Source: Perognathus longimembris pacificus (lineage: Eukaryota > Chordata > Mammalia > Rodentia > Heteromyidae). Taken from it: a DNA stretch of 64,000 nt. Of the stretch, positions 24,165 to 35,715 are shown one piece after another. The stretch spans positions 11,980,826-12,044,825 of the forward strand of contig NC_063171.1 in the NCBI RefSeq assembly GCF_023159225.1, written 5' to 3'. The translations under genes were made by a program, and so were the position numbers. Each line of letters starts with the position of its first letter. Position 1 is the stretch's first letter. The notes under the pieces were generated by a model that was given only the letters and a program-made list of their open reading frames with translations, made no database searches and was not told the DNA's origin.

Positions 24165-24655
24165 TTTCACAGAAATCTTCCCTTGGTCACCTCTTAGTTG
24201 TTCCAAAGCATAACACATTCCATTAAAAGCTGAATTGTCCATCAACTTTGCAAACTCCATCATTTAGCTTCCTACAGTTGAGATTCTCTAAGTAGACAAT
24301 AGATGCAAGATGAGGTTTGGGTATCATTGTAACTGGGAGATTTTTGTGGAAAAAAAAAAACAAACAGAACAAGTACTTCAAAATTTCACCCTTAGATTTT
24401 ATGATTTAATCCTACATGCAATGTTTGACGAAGTTAGGGAGGTTATTGGTGAGCTTTCTCAATTATGGCCTTATGGTTACTGCCTGCTTCAATTTTCAGA
24501 TATAATCTATAAGGGCATATCTGAAGATGAACTTTTCAAATATATGTAATTCTTTATAATTTCTGAAACTAGAGATCTGCATTCTGATTATGTCATTGCT
24601 ATTTTGTATATTCCATACAACAGTTTTTTCAACTGTGAATTTTTGAGATTATATC
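24164..24655. other. anonymous sequence
   Basis: A 79-codon frame at 24310-24549 has no recognisable domain; nothing else seen. Confidence 0.4.
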
Positions 24656-25023
24656 TGAAATTTAAGTTAGATTGTTCAGAATACACTTTCTCCTATTTTG
24701 TGGATAATCCAGCATCCTTCCCATTCATGGAATCCAGAGGATTTATTCAGGCCCCATGTGTTTGTATCTATTCAATTCTCAACTTGCCTTATACTTTCTC
24801 TATCTTATTCTCATATTCTGCCTGCCAAATCTCAGATTCCACAGATACTTAATACTACCCTTTTTATTCTCTCAAAACAAGCAATCAAACAAACCTTCTA
24901 GTTTTTCACAAAAGTCGCCCATGTTTTGGGCTAACCCAATATTTTGGGCTAACATGAACAAGGAGGTTATATGTTGGAATATTACGGAGATCCAAACCAA
25001 AGTTATTCAGGCCTTTGAAATTT
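24656..25023 (+). repeat. Copy A of inverted, circularly permuted duplication (X-Y order)
   Basis: Block X (about 24664-24900) and block Y (24936-25015) are both found again at 28646-28971 on the opposite strand, but in the order Y-X. Copy A is bounded by the direct repeat tgaaattt (24656-24663 and 25016-25023), and this 8-mer occurs once at the Y/X junction of the other copy. The 35 bp 24901-24935 are absent from copy B. No match to the L1 or SINE families of this window. Confidence 0.88.
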
Positions 25024-26689
25024 TTAGGATTGTATTGTTACCATCAACTCAGACCCTGAGTCAATGATTCCTTGAAATGTACCAACTTGCCCACACACTT
25101 CAAATAGCATAGAATCCATATAAATGGCCATAAGTTTATTCAGGTGAACAACTTAATAATTATTAGAATATAGTATGCACTTACATATAAATTCTACTAT
25201 TGATTTTTATTGATTGATTTGTCTATATTCTTGCTGTTTCCCTTAATCTTTGTTTAATGTACTAAAGACACTAGAGGATTTTCTTAACAGTGACAGAAGC
25301 AAAAGAAATGAACTGGACTATTTACCTGAAAGAAATATTGTAAATTCAGTTTCCTCTAGAGTGTCACATGTAGGCCTATTAACCTTCACCTAGTAGGATA
25401 CAAAGAAGAGATAGCAAACCTTTCTCCGATGTTTAAATTTTTCTCAACCTCAAAGACTCTGATCAGGTATGATCTTTCATGAGTATCTCCACTTTCTTCT
25501 TCAAATTAGATTTCGCAGTAAATTTACCCTTAACATTTCAGGACTGGCCCTAGATGATCATGAAGAGTAATTCATGCTCATGAGGAATTGTAATTTATTT
25601 CACTCTATAAGAGTACACATTCATTTGAGAGGCTTACTTCTATCATCTTCCCAATGAGAAAGAAAATAATCAATTATTTTCCAAGACAGGTGAGTTCCTG
25701 ACAGGATGGGGCACATACCTCATAAGAATGAAAAACATGCTTCAGGGAAGGTACCGTTGTTTCTATACATACATTTTGCTCACAATCCCCATTCTTTAGC
25801 TTGGATTCATTCCAAGTCTGGGGTAAGAACATGATTTGTCTAATGCACCACACAATACCAATCTCTTTCCCCTAGTTTGTCCTGAAATTACTTAGCCAAC
25901 AAGGATAGCCTTCTAAATCTACCAAGATCGAGGTGAGCATAAGCTTGTGATCAGATTTTGGCCAAGAACCAGTAAAGACAGGCTTATGCTCACCTAGTAG
26001 GGATTTAGTAGGGATTTCTAGGAAAGAGCTTTCTATCCTTTTGTGAAACACATTTTAGAAGTAAAATTCTTACTTGTCTTTGCACTTTGAAGTTTCAGAT
26101 ATGAAATAAAATAGTTAAATTGCATATTTCCATGTTAAAACAAAACTTTCTACTCATATTAAACATGTATCCTTCATAATCTCTGTTGATGAATTAAATT
26201 AATTAAATATTTTACTCTTTCCCAAATATCGCAAAACTGCTTTTCAGTGATGTTATGTCCAAGACTTAGATCCTTAGATTGTAATAACTGTATTTCATAG
26301 AATATGTGCTCAGAAGCAGAGGATACCTAATCCCTAAATACTACTACTTTTGGAATCTCATCAGTTCTGCAACTCTGTGCTTTCTAAAACCCTAGTTAGT
26401 CCCAGCTCTTCACAGCCTATCTGCCTAAAGAAGTTTACAGTTATTTGATATATAATAAACTGTCTGCTTAGGTTTCTTGATATTGGTGTGTGTTCTTCAA
26501 GATGAAACAGCTATGCATCCATTTTCTTTCTGTGTAGACTATGAATTAAATTAATCTATAAGACTGACACCCATGATTTAAAACTCAGCTACTTGCAGTG
26601 TTATTAAGTGAAAATTCTGGTTCAAAGCAAGCAGGAACAGACAAAGCCTCTCAGCTCTTTCCTCCAAATAATGAACAAAGTATTGAAAG
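25024..26689. other. anonymous sequence
   Basis: No coding or repeat family recognised apart from the inverted repeat at 25931-25995. Confidence 0.45.
25931..25995. repeat. Inverted repeat, 14 bp perfect arms
   Basis: Arms aggtgagcataagc (25931-25944) and gcttatgctcacct (25982-25995) are exact reverse complements around a 37 bp spacer. It can form a hairpin; no function inferred. Confidence 0.85.
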
Positions 26690-26890
26690 TAGAGTGGTGA
26701 TTCACATAGTAGCATGCCAGCTGTGATCAAAACTCCTTGCAAAAGCACAAGACTTACTATCAGCACAAGAAAAAAGAATAACACTAGAAAACTGGGATAT
26801 GGAACAAATATTAGAATATCTGCTTTTCAAGTGGGAAGCCCATTAGTTCAAACTCTAGTGCAGCTCAATAAATAAAATAATAATAACATA
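26690..26890 (+). mobile_element. degenerate SINE-like sequence
   Basis: About 26791-26865 resembles a worn ID-like monomer ('gggatatggaac', 'ttcaaactctagtgc') with an ATAA-rich end. The preceding part may be a worn Geo monomer. Weak. Confidence 0.35.
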
Positions 26891-27253
26891 AAATTAGAGG
26901 AGATGACAGACCATGGAAAGGAGCAACTGGTAGGATTAGAATCATTGTGGCAAATATAGAGCTGAATTTTCACTATTGTGCTAAGAGGATGTATTGCTAT
27001 ATAATGCTGTATTCAAGCAGTGTTTCCATTACCTTAGTGGAAATGTAAGTTAACTCATAAAATAAGTGATACTTAAGCTAGAACCTAAAAGATGTACTTG
27101 AGGGTTAACAATTAAAAACAACTGGAGAGGCCTATACAAGAAGAAAGAGCAACTGGAATAAAAAAAAATTACTTTAAATATTTTAAGTACTCTTATTCAA
27201 GGAAGTTGAAATTACCCTCCATACATTATCTCTACAATAAAAATTAATTTTAA
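26891..27253. other. anonymous sequence
   Basis: Nothing recognised. Confidence 0.4.
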
Positions 27254-27470
27254 GGGCTGGGGATATGGCCTAGTGGCAAGAGTGCCTGCCTCATATACAT
27301 GAGGCCCTGGGTTCGATTCCCCAGCACCACATACACAGAAAATGGCCAGAAGTGGTGCTGTGGCTCAAGTGGCAGAGTGCTAGCCTTGAGCAAAAAGAAG
27401 CCAGGGATAGTGCTCAGGCCCTGAGTCCAAGCCCCAGGACTGGCAAAAAAAAAATAATAATAATTTAAAA
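27254..27470 (+). mobile_element. IDL-Geo SINE
   Basis: Complete dimer. A box 'tggcctagtgg' and B box 'ggttcgattcc' are intact, the Geo half has 'gcaaaaagaa', and the tail is A then (ATA)n to about 27470. An intermediate-age copy; TSD unclear because the flanks are AT-rich. Confidence 0.92.
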
Positions 27471-28645
27471 ACTTCTAGAATCTAATGAAACAAACATGTA
27501 TATATGAAATTAAAACATTTTGAAAATTCAAAATATTGAAGTAAAAATAAGATTAAAGCATTTATAAAATGAAAGTACTATATAGATAAAAAATGAGGTA
27601 TTCTGATACCTTTACATATATTGTAAACATTCATATGTATTTCTGCCTAGATCATGTAATCAAGTATCCTATGCTACATGACTTACTTGAAATTACTTTT
27701 TCTAGCCATGGGTATGGGTTTTATGATATTCTCATCTCTCTCTGTCTCTTTATATAACTGTACATAATATAATTCTTATATGATATACAATTATATATTA
27801 TATTATTCACAATATTCTACTATATCATATTATATAGTATTTCAATATATTATAGAGTATATAATACAATATCAAATAATGTACAGTATAATATAACAAT
27901 ATATGGTCATTTTATAAGTAACATTTTATGTGATACTATAAAATATTATAATACATTACATATATTTATATATGTACATACACATACAGAGAGAAAGACA
28001 GAGAGGGAGAGGGAGAGGGGGGAAGGCAGGCCATACCTGCCTTCAGCCAGCAAAGATGCTCCTTCTCCTATGATACTCAGGTACCCTCAAGCAGCCAGCA
28101 TCTTAAATATTGCTAGGTTCCCAAAGAGAAGAGATGGTCTCAAGCTGAAGTTGCTCAGGAAATATTTTCATCTCAGTCACAGTGTTCAGAATCGTCATAG
28201 TGTTTTTTGTAATTTCAAAGGGTCCTTGGGACACAAGCCTTTTCTGTGTGCAGATGGAATGAGAATATGAACCATTTCAGAGAAAGCAACAATCACTGCT
28301 TTTTAATGAGTACCAATAGTTTAAGTGAGAAAATAAATGATCAATGGCTCCTTTCTACTTAAAAGACTGAGGTTGAGGACTGTCATAGATACATGTTTTA
28401 TAGTGAATATTTATACAGAGATATGCCAAGAGTTGACAGCAAAGCACTCCTCTCAATTATTTCACCTGATGAAGTCAGGGAAATGCAAATGTAAAGGAGA
28501 AGATGCTGAGCTTCTTCTGTAAGATGAAGTGACCTTTGTGTAGGTACCCCTAATGTTTACACATATCAGTGCTGCTAGGAATGTATCCCAATGCAAACCT
28601 GAACGTGTATGAAGGCAGATATAATAATAAGATTTAATTTATGTA
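27471..28645. other. anonymous sequence with AT-rich and GA-rich tracts
   Basis: About 27755-27975 is almost pure A/T with repeated 'atat' and 'ataatata' units. About 27990-28024 is a purine tract of GAGAGG units. It is followed by a small perfect hairpin, gaaggcagg/cctgccttc, at about 28022-28044. No gene recognised. Confidence 0.5.
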
Positions 28646-28971
28646 TAGAAGGTTTGTTTGCTTGCTTGATTTTAGAGAGTAAAAAATGGTAGTATTAAGT
28701 ATTTGTGGGCTCCGGAATTTGGCAGGCAGAATATGAGAATAAGAAAGAGAAATTATAAGGCAAGTTGAGAATTGAATAGATACAAACACATGGAGCCTTA
28801 GTACATCCTGGGGATTCTGTGAATGGGAAGGAGTCAGGATTATCCACAAAACAGGAAAATGTGTATTCTGAATAATTCAACTTAAATTTCAAAAGCCTGA
28901 AGAACTTTGGCTGGGATCTCCATAATATTCCAACATATAATCTCCTTGTTCATGTTAGCCCAAAATATTGG
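28646..28971 (-). repeat. Copy B of inverted, circularly permuted duplication (Y-X order)
   Basis: Reverse complement of the 24656-25023 sequence with block order swapped. Read on the minus strand, Y (28971-28892) is joined directly to X (28883-28646) through one copy of tgaaattt (28891-28884). By eye the copies agree at roughly 85-90% of bases. Length 326 bp matches 368 - 35 - 8 = 325 expected for a permuted circle opened with loss of 24901-24935. Confidence 0.88.
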
Positions 28972-30022
28972 ACTATTTCCTGAAATCAAGGTAAATTAGA
29001 AAATAATAATTTAGAGGACACTTAATAACCAAGAGAAAACACATAGATTGTGTATGTTCATAATAAAATAGCATAGTAATTATAGGAGAAAAAATTAAAG
29101 TGCATTTTTACTGTTACGTTTTTCCAGGCTAATTCTTCCATGTAAGCAAGGTAATGATTTCTGTTGTCTGTGGACCACCTGTACCTTGGAGTCTGGATTA
29201 TTTTGGCTTCAAGCATATCTTATTTCTTGACAGAAGTGTTTAAATTCATAATACTCTGAATAGTTAAGGAAAATCTATCAGCCAAGAAAATTATGTTCCA
29301 TAAGAAGAGAATGACAATTTTCAGCTAACCGCCATCAAACATGGAGAATCATAATCCTTCTATTTTTCAAAATTATAGCATGGAGATTAAAGAAGGGTTT
29401 AAATTTAACAATATCAAGTGATGCCATCTAATTTTTCAGGTGGCTCACAATAACAAATCAACTGTACAGTACTTTTTAAAAGAAGGAGGAATCCATGTAG
29501 CTGTTTTCAAAATGTGTAGTGCAGAATTAATTCCATTCACTAAGTGTCTAACATAGAGGAAGGGCCAGATGCTCACACAAATGAAACCATCCCATAATAT
29601 GCCTTTAAGATGTTTTCAGCTCCTTTTCAACCTTTCTGATAAAGGCATGGATTTGCTATTGTTGTTCGTCTATTTTCTACAGTTTTACAATCTCTCCCTT
29701 TTCTTGTAAGTGCAGCACACAAGCAGAGAGCCCCTATACCTTATGCCAGTTCAGTTCATTCGGCCCTTGCATCAGAGAAAGTGAAGATAGTAATGTCTAA
29801 GTAAGTGCTGTAAGTGCTCAATTTCAGTAAATTGAATGCCATTCAATGGACCTTTTCTCTATGCCCTCCTCCACTATCATTACTTCTGTGTAGGAGTTTT
29901 AGCTTGGGGCAAGGGTACTGGAGAGCTTGTGAACCACAGAAATTTTGAACTATTTTCGACATGCAGCCCTGAACATACTCAGGCCTGCATTCCACATGAG
30001 AACTTTACATATGAGACCTTTT
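28972..30022. other. anonymous sequence
   Basis: No repeat, RNA or coding signal recognised. Confidence 0.45.
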
Positions 30023-30037
30023 AAAAGTAGATCAAGA

Positions 30038-31519
30038 CAAATGGATCAAAGACCTTGGAATTAAAACAGATACCCTGAAAACACTAAAGGTAGGAGTAGG
30101 AGAAACACTTGGGCTCCTTGGCACAGGACAGAACTTCCTTAACAAAGACCCAGAAAAGCAACAAATCAAAAAAAGGATGGACAAATGGGACGGCATCAAG
30201 CTGCAGAGCTTCTGCAGGGCAAAAGACATAGCTTATAGGATAAACAGAATGCCCCAAAATTGGGAAAAGATCTTTACCAGACATACAACAGAAAAAGGCT
30301 TCATATCTAAAATATATGCAGAACTAAAAAAATCACATTCCTCTAAAACAAAACCGCAAAGAACCAATAGCCCCCCCACCAAAAAAAAAAAAGTGGGCTA
30401 AAGACTTACAAAGAGACTTCTCTGATGAGGAAATGAGAATGGCCAAGAGACATATGAAAAAGTGCTTTACATCACTGGCCATGAAAGAAAGGCAAATCAA
30501 AGCAACATTGAGATTCCATCTCACTCCAGTAAGAATGTCCTGTATCAAGAAAACTAACAATGACAAATGTTGGAGGGGACGTGGCCAAAAGGGAACCCAA
30601 CATCATTGTTGGTGGGAATGTAAAATAGTTCATCCACTCTGTCAAGCGGTATGGAGATACCTCAGAAGGCTAAATATAGAGTTCCCCTAAGACCCAGAAG
30701 CCCCACTTTTGGGCATTTACCCAAAAGACCACAAACAAGAACACACGAAAGCCACCAGCACAACCATGTTCATAGCAGCACAATTTGTCATAGCTAGAAT
30801 TTGGAACCAATCCAGATGCCCCTCAGTAGACGAATGGATCAGGAAAATGTGGTACAGATACACAATGGAATTTTATGCCTCATTCAGAAACAATGACATT
30901 GCCCCATTCATAAGGAAATGGAAGGACTTGGAAAAAATTATACGAAGTGATGTGAGCCAGACCCAAAGAAACATGGACTCTATGGTCTCCCTCATAGGGA
31001 ATAGTTAGCACAGGTTTAGGCAAGTCACAGCAGAGGATCACAAGAGCCCAATAGCTATACCCTTATGAACACAAAAGATGATGCTAAGTGAAATGAACTC
31101 CATGTTATGGAAACGACTGTTATATCACTGTTGTAATTACTTTCAACATCCGATGTGAAACCGTAGCTTTTATTATTGATGACCATCTTGTATCCCCTTC
31201 CTGTGGTCGTACCTGCACTCTCTTTGTATCTTATCTGAGTACATTGGAAACCATGTATACAGGTATTAGAACTAGGAAACTGAAAGGGATTTCCAAAATC
31301 GAGAGACACAGGGTAAAAAAAGACAAATGATTACAAAAGTAATACTTGAAAAACTGTTTAGTGTAAATCTACTGAACAACTCATGGGGGGAAAGGGGAAG
31401 GGGGAGGGGGGAGGAGGAATGAGGGAGGAGGTAACAAATAGTACAAGAAATGTATCCATTGCCTAAAGTATGACACTGTAACCGTTCTGTATATCAGTTT
31501 GACAATAAAAATTAAAAAA
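30038..31519 (+). mobile_element. L1, 5'-truncated 1.5 kb, perfect TSD
   Basis: Starts in the ORF2 C-terminal region and ends with the L1 3' terminus and A-tail. Flanked by a perfect 15 bp repeat, aaaagtagatcaaga, at 30023-30037 and 31520-31534. ORF2 is broken: open pieces 30177-30401, 30433-30690 and 30709-31008, the last ending SLIGNS with stop at 31006-31008. A C-run/A-run near 30371-30392 interrupts the coding sequence. Confidence 0.96.
31385..31417 (+). other. G-rich tract of L1 3'UTR
   Basis: Five runs of three or more G with short purine spacers on the sense strand, satisfying the usual intramolecular quadruplex pattern. Confidence 0.65.
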
Positions 31520-31534
31520 AAAAGTAGATCAAGA

Positions 31535-32868
31535 GTCAGATCAAATATTGCACTAAATTTTACAACAAAGATGTTTAAATTCTATGATATTTTGTGTGGT
31601 CCTGTAGTTCATGCTATCATGATAACATTTATAGGAATGAAGAAAAATACTAGAGTTGCAGGCATAATGAAGCAAATTGCTTATTCTTCGTCCTATATTA
31701 GTATCTTTTTACTCCACATTTAAATCCTAATTGTCCTTAATTATTCTAGTTTCTTTACCAAATACTTATGTCCCCAAGTGATTCAAATGTGACAATTTCT
31801 TGAAATAAGTAATGCAGTTTTGAGAACTTCAGAGGAAATCATCCAAGTTCTATTATGCAAGGGTCCTTTGACTGCTATTCAGTTGTTCTTTATTTGATAT
31901 TGTTGGTAATTTTGTTCTTCTTACAAGGTCCATAAATGCAATTAATAAAAGTTTTAAGAATGTTAACATTGCAATTGTTGTTTGTATATATGTGTGATGA
32001 TTTGCTTTACAAAATGCAAGGCAAGTATTGTAGTGTATCAACTTTTACCTCAAATAAGATACTAAAATCTGACCAAATAATGTACATTAAGAATCACACC
32101 AGCATGTTATGTGACTCATTGTTTTTCTTAAAACAAGTATTATGTGTATGACAATGTTTCCTTGCGTCTGTCCTATCGCCTGCTATGTGTCTTTTTCTGG
32201 GTATATGAAAACAGAAGAAAGAGTAATATTTTTTTCCTGATTTACTATTAGTTGTGGTTAAAAATGTTTTTTTCATTCTATTTGATAAGTGAAAATTATA
32301 GGTTCTTTTCAATTTCTTGCTTACCTGCTATTTATATTTAAAGAAATACTTGGATTGTTTTTATAGAAAATAGAATGGAATTTATCTCCTTCATCAACTA
32401 CATTAGATATAGCTTGAAGGAAGTAGAGAATGAAATAGAGAAAATACATATCTATCATTGGAGAAAAGACTACTTAAATAACCTTATTTTCAAACAATCT
32501 TTACTGAAGCTAAGAGAAAAGACAGGAGTTTGATTAAAAAAAAATGTCCTTTTATCTAAGTTTAGGACACAATTGAGACACAATTGCCACTATTCCTTCA
32601 ACAAATTTAAGCTACACAGATAGCAGTAGTTTCTGTGTCACCTGTGACATGAGTTGCCCTCATTTTCTAGGCTATACAACCAGATTATGTTCCTCAGTTA
32701 ACATCACCTTTTCTGAGAAGCAAATAATGAAATTATATAAGAGAAATTCATTGGAAGTCTGAAGATAAAAGATTCACATCTATGTGGATTGGACATAATA
32801 CCTAATGTGGAAATGTCTCCTTTTATTTCACAAGCTATTGGCTCATACTCTTAGACTCTTGAACTATT
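31535..32868. other. anonymous sequence
   Basis: No family or gene recognised. A small tandem repetition of 'gacacaattg' lies near 32565-32584. Confidence 0.45.
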
Positions 32869-32881
32869 AAGAAACAAGGAT

Positions 32882-33388
32882 GTGATTTCACATGGTATGT
32901 TGAAAATAACAACAATGATAAAACATAACTTGGAGCTCATTTCGCTAAGCATCATCTTATGTGTTCATATATACATAGCTATTGGGCTATTGTGATCTTC
33001 TGTTAGGACTATACAAGACATGTACTAAATATTACCAATGAGGGAAAACATTGCAATTATGCCTTTTTCTTTTTTCTTTCTTCCCCTGATGTCACTGTAA
33101 CTAACTTGGTACCCTGGGAATTACATATACATTTTCTAAAACTCGGGAAGGGAAGGGGAGCATCGAAGTTAGAGAAAAAGGGAAAAGGCATAACAATGCA
33201 ACAGTAATACTTAGACATCAATATGCTGCAAACCAACTGTATAACACAAGGAGGGAAGGGAATTGAGGAGTGGGGGGGAGGTGAGAAAAATGAGAGAAGA
33301 GGTAACAAGTTTGATAAGAAATGCCTTACATATGAAATGGTAACCCCTCTATACATCAATTGACAATAAATAAATTAATTTTTAAAAA
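32882..33388 (+). mobile_element. L1 3' end with inverted 5' part (twin-priming structure)
   Basis: Bases 32882 to about 33062 are the ORF2 end and early 3'UTR in minus orientation. From about 33063 to 33388 the later 3'UTR and 3' terminus with A-tail read plus. The two parts are consecutive in the L1. An imperfect 13 bp direct repeat (aagaaacaaggat at 32869-32881, aagaaccaagggt at 33389-33401, two mismatches) flanks the whole, so it is one 5'-inverted insertion. Confidence 0.8.
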
Positions 33389-33475
33389 AAGAACCAAGGG
33401 TAGAGGAATTGGTAATGTTGCTTTACAACTCCATGATTCATTTACACCATCTTTAATTTTTGCAGAGATTGCTCT

Positions 33476-33845
33476 TTTATTAATTTACTTTATGGTTAGT
33501 ATAGAGGTGATAAACAGAAGGGTTATACTTACATGTGGTAAGTAGTAAGTACGTTTAATTTCACACAATCTGATCTGTTCCCTCATTGTCTGAAAGTCAC
33601 TCCTTTCCATTTCTACCCACAAGTTGGGTAGTTCAAGTTCAACAATATTCAGTGAGTTCCATTGCTGCACTTTTTTCATCCTTGTTTCTCCTATTCTATG
33701 CTCTCCCCTACCTTCCCACAAATATGCATGTGAATACACAATATAATGACAAAAATCATCAGAAAAGGAAAAAATTAAACAAAAAAATCTTATTTCCTTG
33801 TCTTTGGAGTTTGTTTCAATATGTATATTATTTTATATAAATATG
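33476..33845 (-). mobile_element. old L1 3'UTR fragment
   Basis: Diverged inverted L1 terminus: 'gataaacagaagggttatac' near 33510-33529 is equivalent to the 'tgtacagagaggttacag' block of other copies, followed by the T/C-rich 3'UTR including 'gttgggtagttcaagttcaac'. Confidence 0.6.
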
Positions 33846-34970
33846 AAGATATACATAGGCATTTTACCTTTGTGATTCTCTCCTAAGTCTATCCTCTTTT
33901 GGTCTCACTGTATGGGAGTAATTATTATGAAATTATGTATTAAATTGAGACACAGTCTAAAATATGTAAAGCTCTCAATATTTCCATCATGTTCCTCCCT
34001 AGTGCATTTTAAATTATATTGTTTGGATGCTGTGCTTTGTTGTATGTCTTTTGTTGTATGCTTGTTACCACAATACAGGTTATCCTTGTAATCTCCCTCT
34101 CCTACGACTACTTTCTTGGTTCCAAAGAAAAAGACTGAAGGTAAATAACTCTGAAAGAATCTTGTTATCTTAAAAGTGTAAAATAACAGATTTTCATCGG
34201 TTGTATCAAAGTAAGTTAAAATAATGTAATTCTGGAACGAGGAAGGGAAATTAAGTAAAATATCTTACAATTAAGTAGAACCAAACAAATTTCTACTCTC
34301 ATATATTTAAACAATTTTACTTAAGTTTTCTAAATTCTTGATATTTTTCATTTATTTTTCCTCTATTGGAACATAAAATGCATTTAAATATTTGAAGTTT
34401 TGAAAATTTATACATTGAGAACATTGAAAGTGTGCTAATTGAAGAAGGTTATCTCTGAATATGACCATTGACATTATTCCTCAGGATAAAAGTAGAAATG
34501 CAAAGTTGTGTGCCCAGGAAGTGTGGAGTCTCTTTTTCTTTCTTGCATTATTTCTGTTATTGTCAGTATTTTTTAAAAAAGCATCTAGCCAAGTCATGGG
34601 GTCTCTGTATATATTTTTAACTACTAGAGGACTCAACACATGTAAACAAATTATTTTCTTGTTTAGAAGGATCCAGTCTCCCACTGTTTCATTTTGCAGT
34701 TTCAATTTCTTTATCCTTAAATCCTTTCCAAGAACATGTTGGGGGCTGTGTCCTTGGTCACACTGTCCAGGCCATTGGCATTTTCTGTTATAATGATTCT
34801 TGTAACCCAAGTGCTGGACACCACCAGGTTCTCAGCATGAATAATGGATACCATGTTAATTTTGTTCCAGTTCAAACTTAAATTCTCTGCTAGAATTCAG
34901 GATTTAATTATATTATGTCTACATTCATTATGGATTAAAGAAGTTTTACTGCATTCCCTATTGTTAAAAT
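33846..34970. other. anonymous sequence
   Basis: Two overlapping antisense frames of about 110 codons (34461-34793 plus, 34481-34810 minus) have no recognisable domain. Nothing else seen. Confidence 0.4.
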
Positions 34971-35258
34971 TGTTAGCATTTCCCCTCGCCTTAGGTCCCC
35001 AACTCCCCCCATTAAACCCCAGATCCACCTATACCTAAACTCCCTGCCCTAGAACTATAATGTGCCACTCCTACTCACCATTAAGACTTACCTACTTCCC
35101 CTTTAGCCTCAGAGAAGCTACCACCAGGATAAGGTGCAGGTGCCAGCAGCCATGTTGCTTCCTCTCCCTTAGAAGCTAAGGCCCCACTAATAAACCTCCT
35201 TTGAAACCTTCTTCTGTCTGTGACTATCTCCACATGGTCCCCTGGGATGGCTGGAACA
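34971..35258 (+). mobile_element. possible solo LTR or LTR fragment
   Basis: A C-rich block unlike its surroundings starts TGTTA and ends AACA. It carries a polyadenylation signal AATAAA at 35189-35194 about 65 bp before the end, as in retroviral LTRs. I see no TSD, no family match and no internal retroviral sequence. It could also be an unrelated C-rich segment. Confidence 0.35.
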
Positions 35259-35488
35259 GATCCTTTAAAAAATAAGTCAAAAACTCAGGTATTCCTTCAA
35301 CCCACATGACTGCTTGGCAGAACTGGCTTTGAGAAACACCATAGTAGGAAGGCTCACAAAAAGTGATGGCATAGTTTTGACATATCTATCTACACAGTCA
35401 TATTCTTTTGTGAATCTATTTTTAACTTATATATTTTGAAGTATTGTATTGCTTCTAATGGGGCTTTTCAAGAATAGATATTGAACTG

Positions 35489-35696
35489 GGCTGGGGATAT
35501 AGCCTAGTGGCAAGAGTGCCTGCCTCGGATACACGAGGCCCTAGGTTCGATTCCCCAGCACCACATATACAGAAAACGGCCAGAAGTGGCCCTGTGGCTC
35601 AAGTGGCAGAGTGCTAGCCTTGAGCGGGAAGAAGCCAGGGACAGTGCTCAGGCCCTGAGTCCAAGGCCCAGGACTGGCCAAAAAAAAAAAAAAAAA
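35489..35696 (+). mobile_element. IDL-Geo SINE, youngest-looking copy, 19 bp perfect TSD
   Basis: Complete dimer of the 'gcgggaagaa' subfamily with a pure A tail of about 17-19 bases. Flanked by a perfect 19 bp repeat starting aagaatagat at 35470-35488 and 35697-35715. An intact tail and TSD suggest a recent insertion that may be polymorphic. Confidence 0.97.
35500..35554 (+). promoter_or_regulatory. Internal Pol III A and B boxes of SINE
   Basis: A box tagcctagtgg (35500-35510) and B box ggttcgattcc (35544-35554) match the type 2 Pol III consensus exactly with 33 bases between. Confidence 0.85.
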
Positions 35697-35715
35697 AAGA
35701 ATAGATATTGAACTG

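Noticed and set aside
24310..24549. 79-codon plus frame as a small gene
   Set aside because: No family resemblance and no supporting signals; includes an A-run translated as KKK.
34461..34810. Overlapping 110-codon frames on both strands
   Set aside because: Neither shows a domain or biased codon use; overlapping antisense frames of this size occur by chance.
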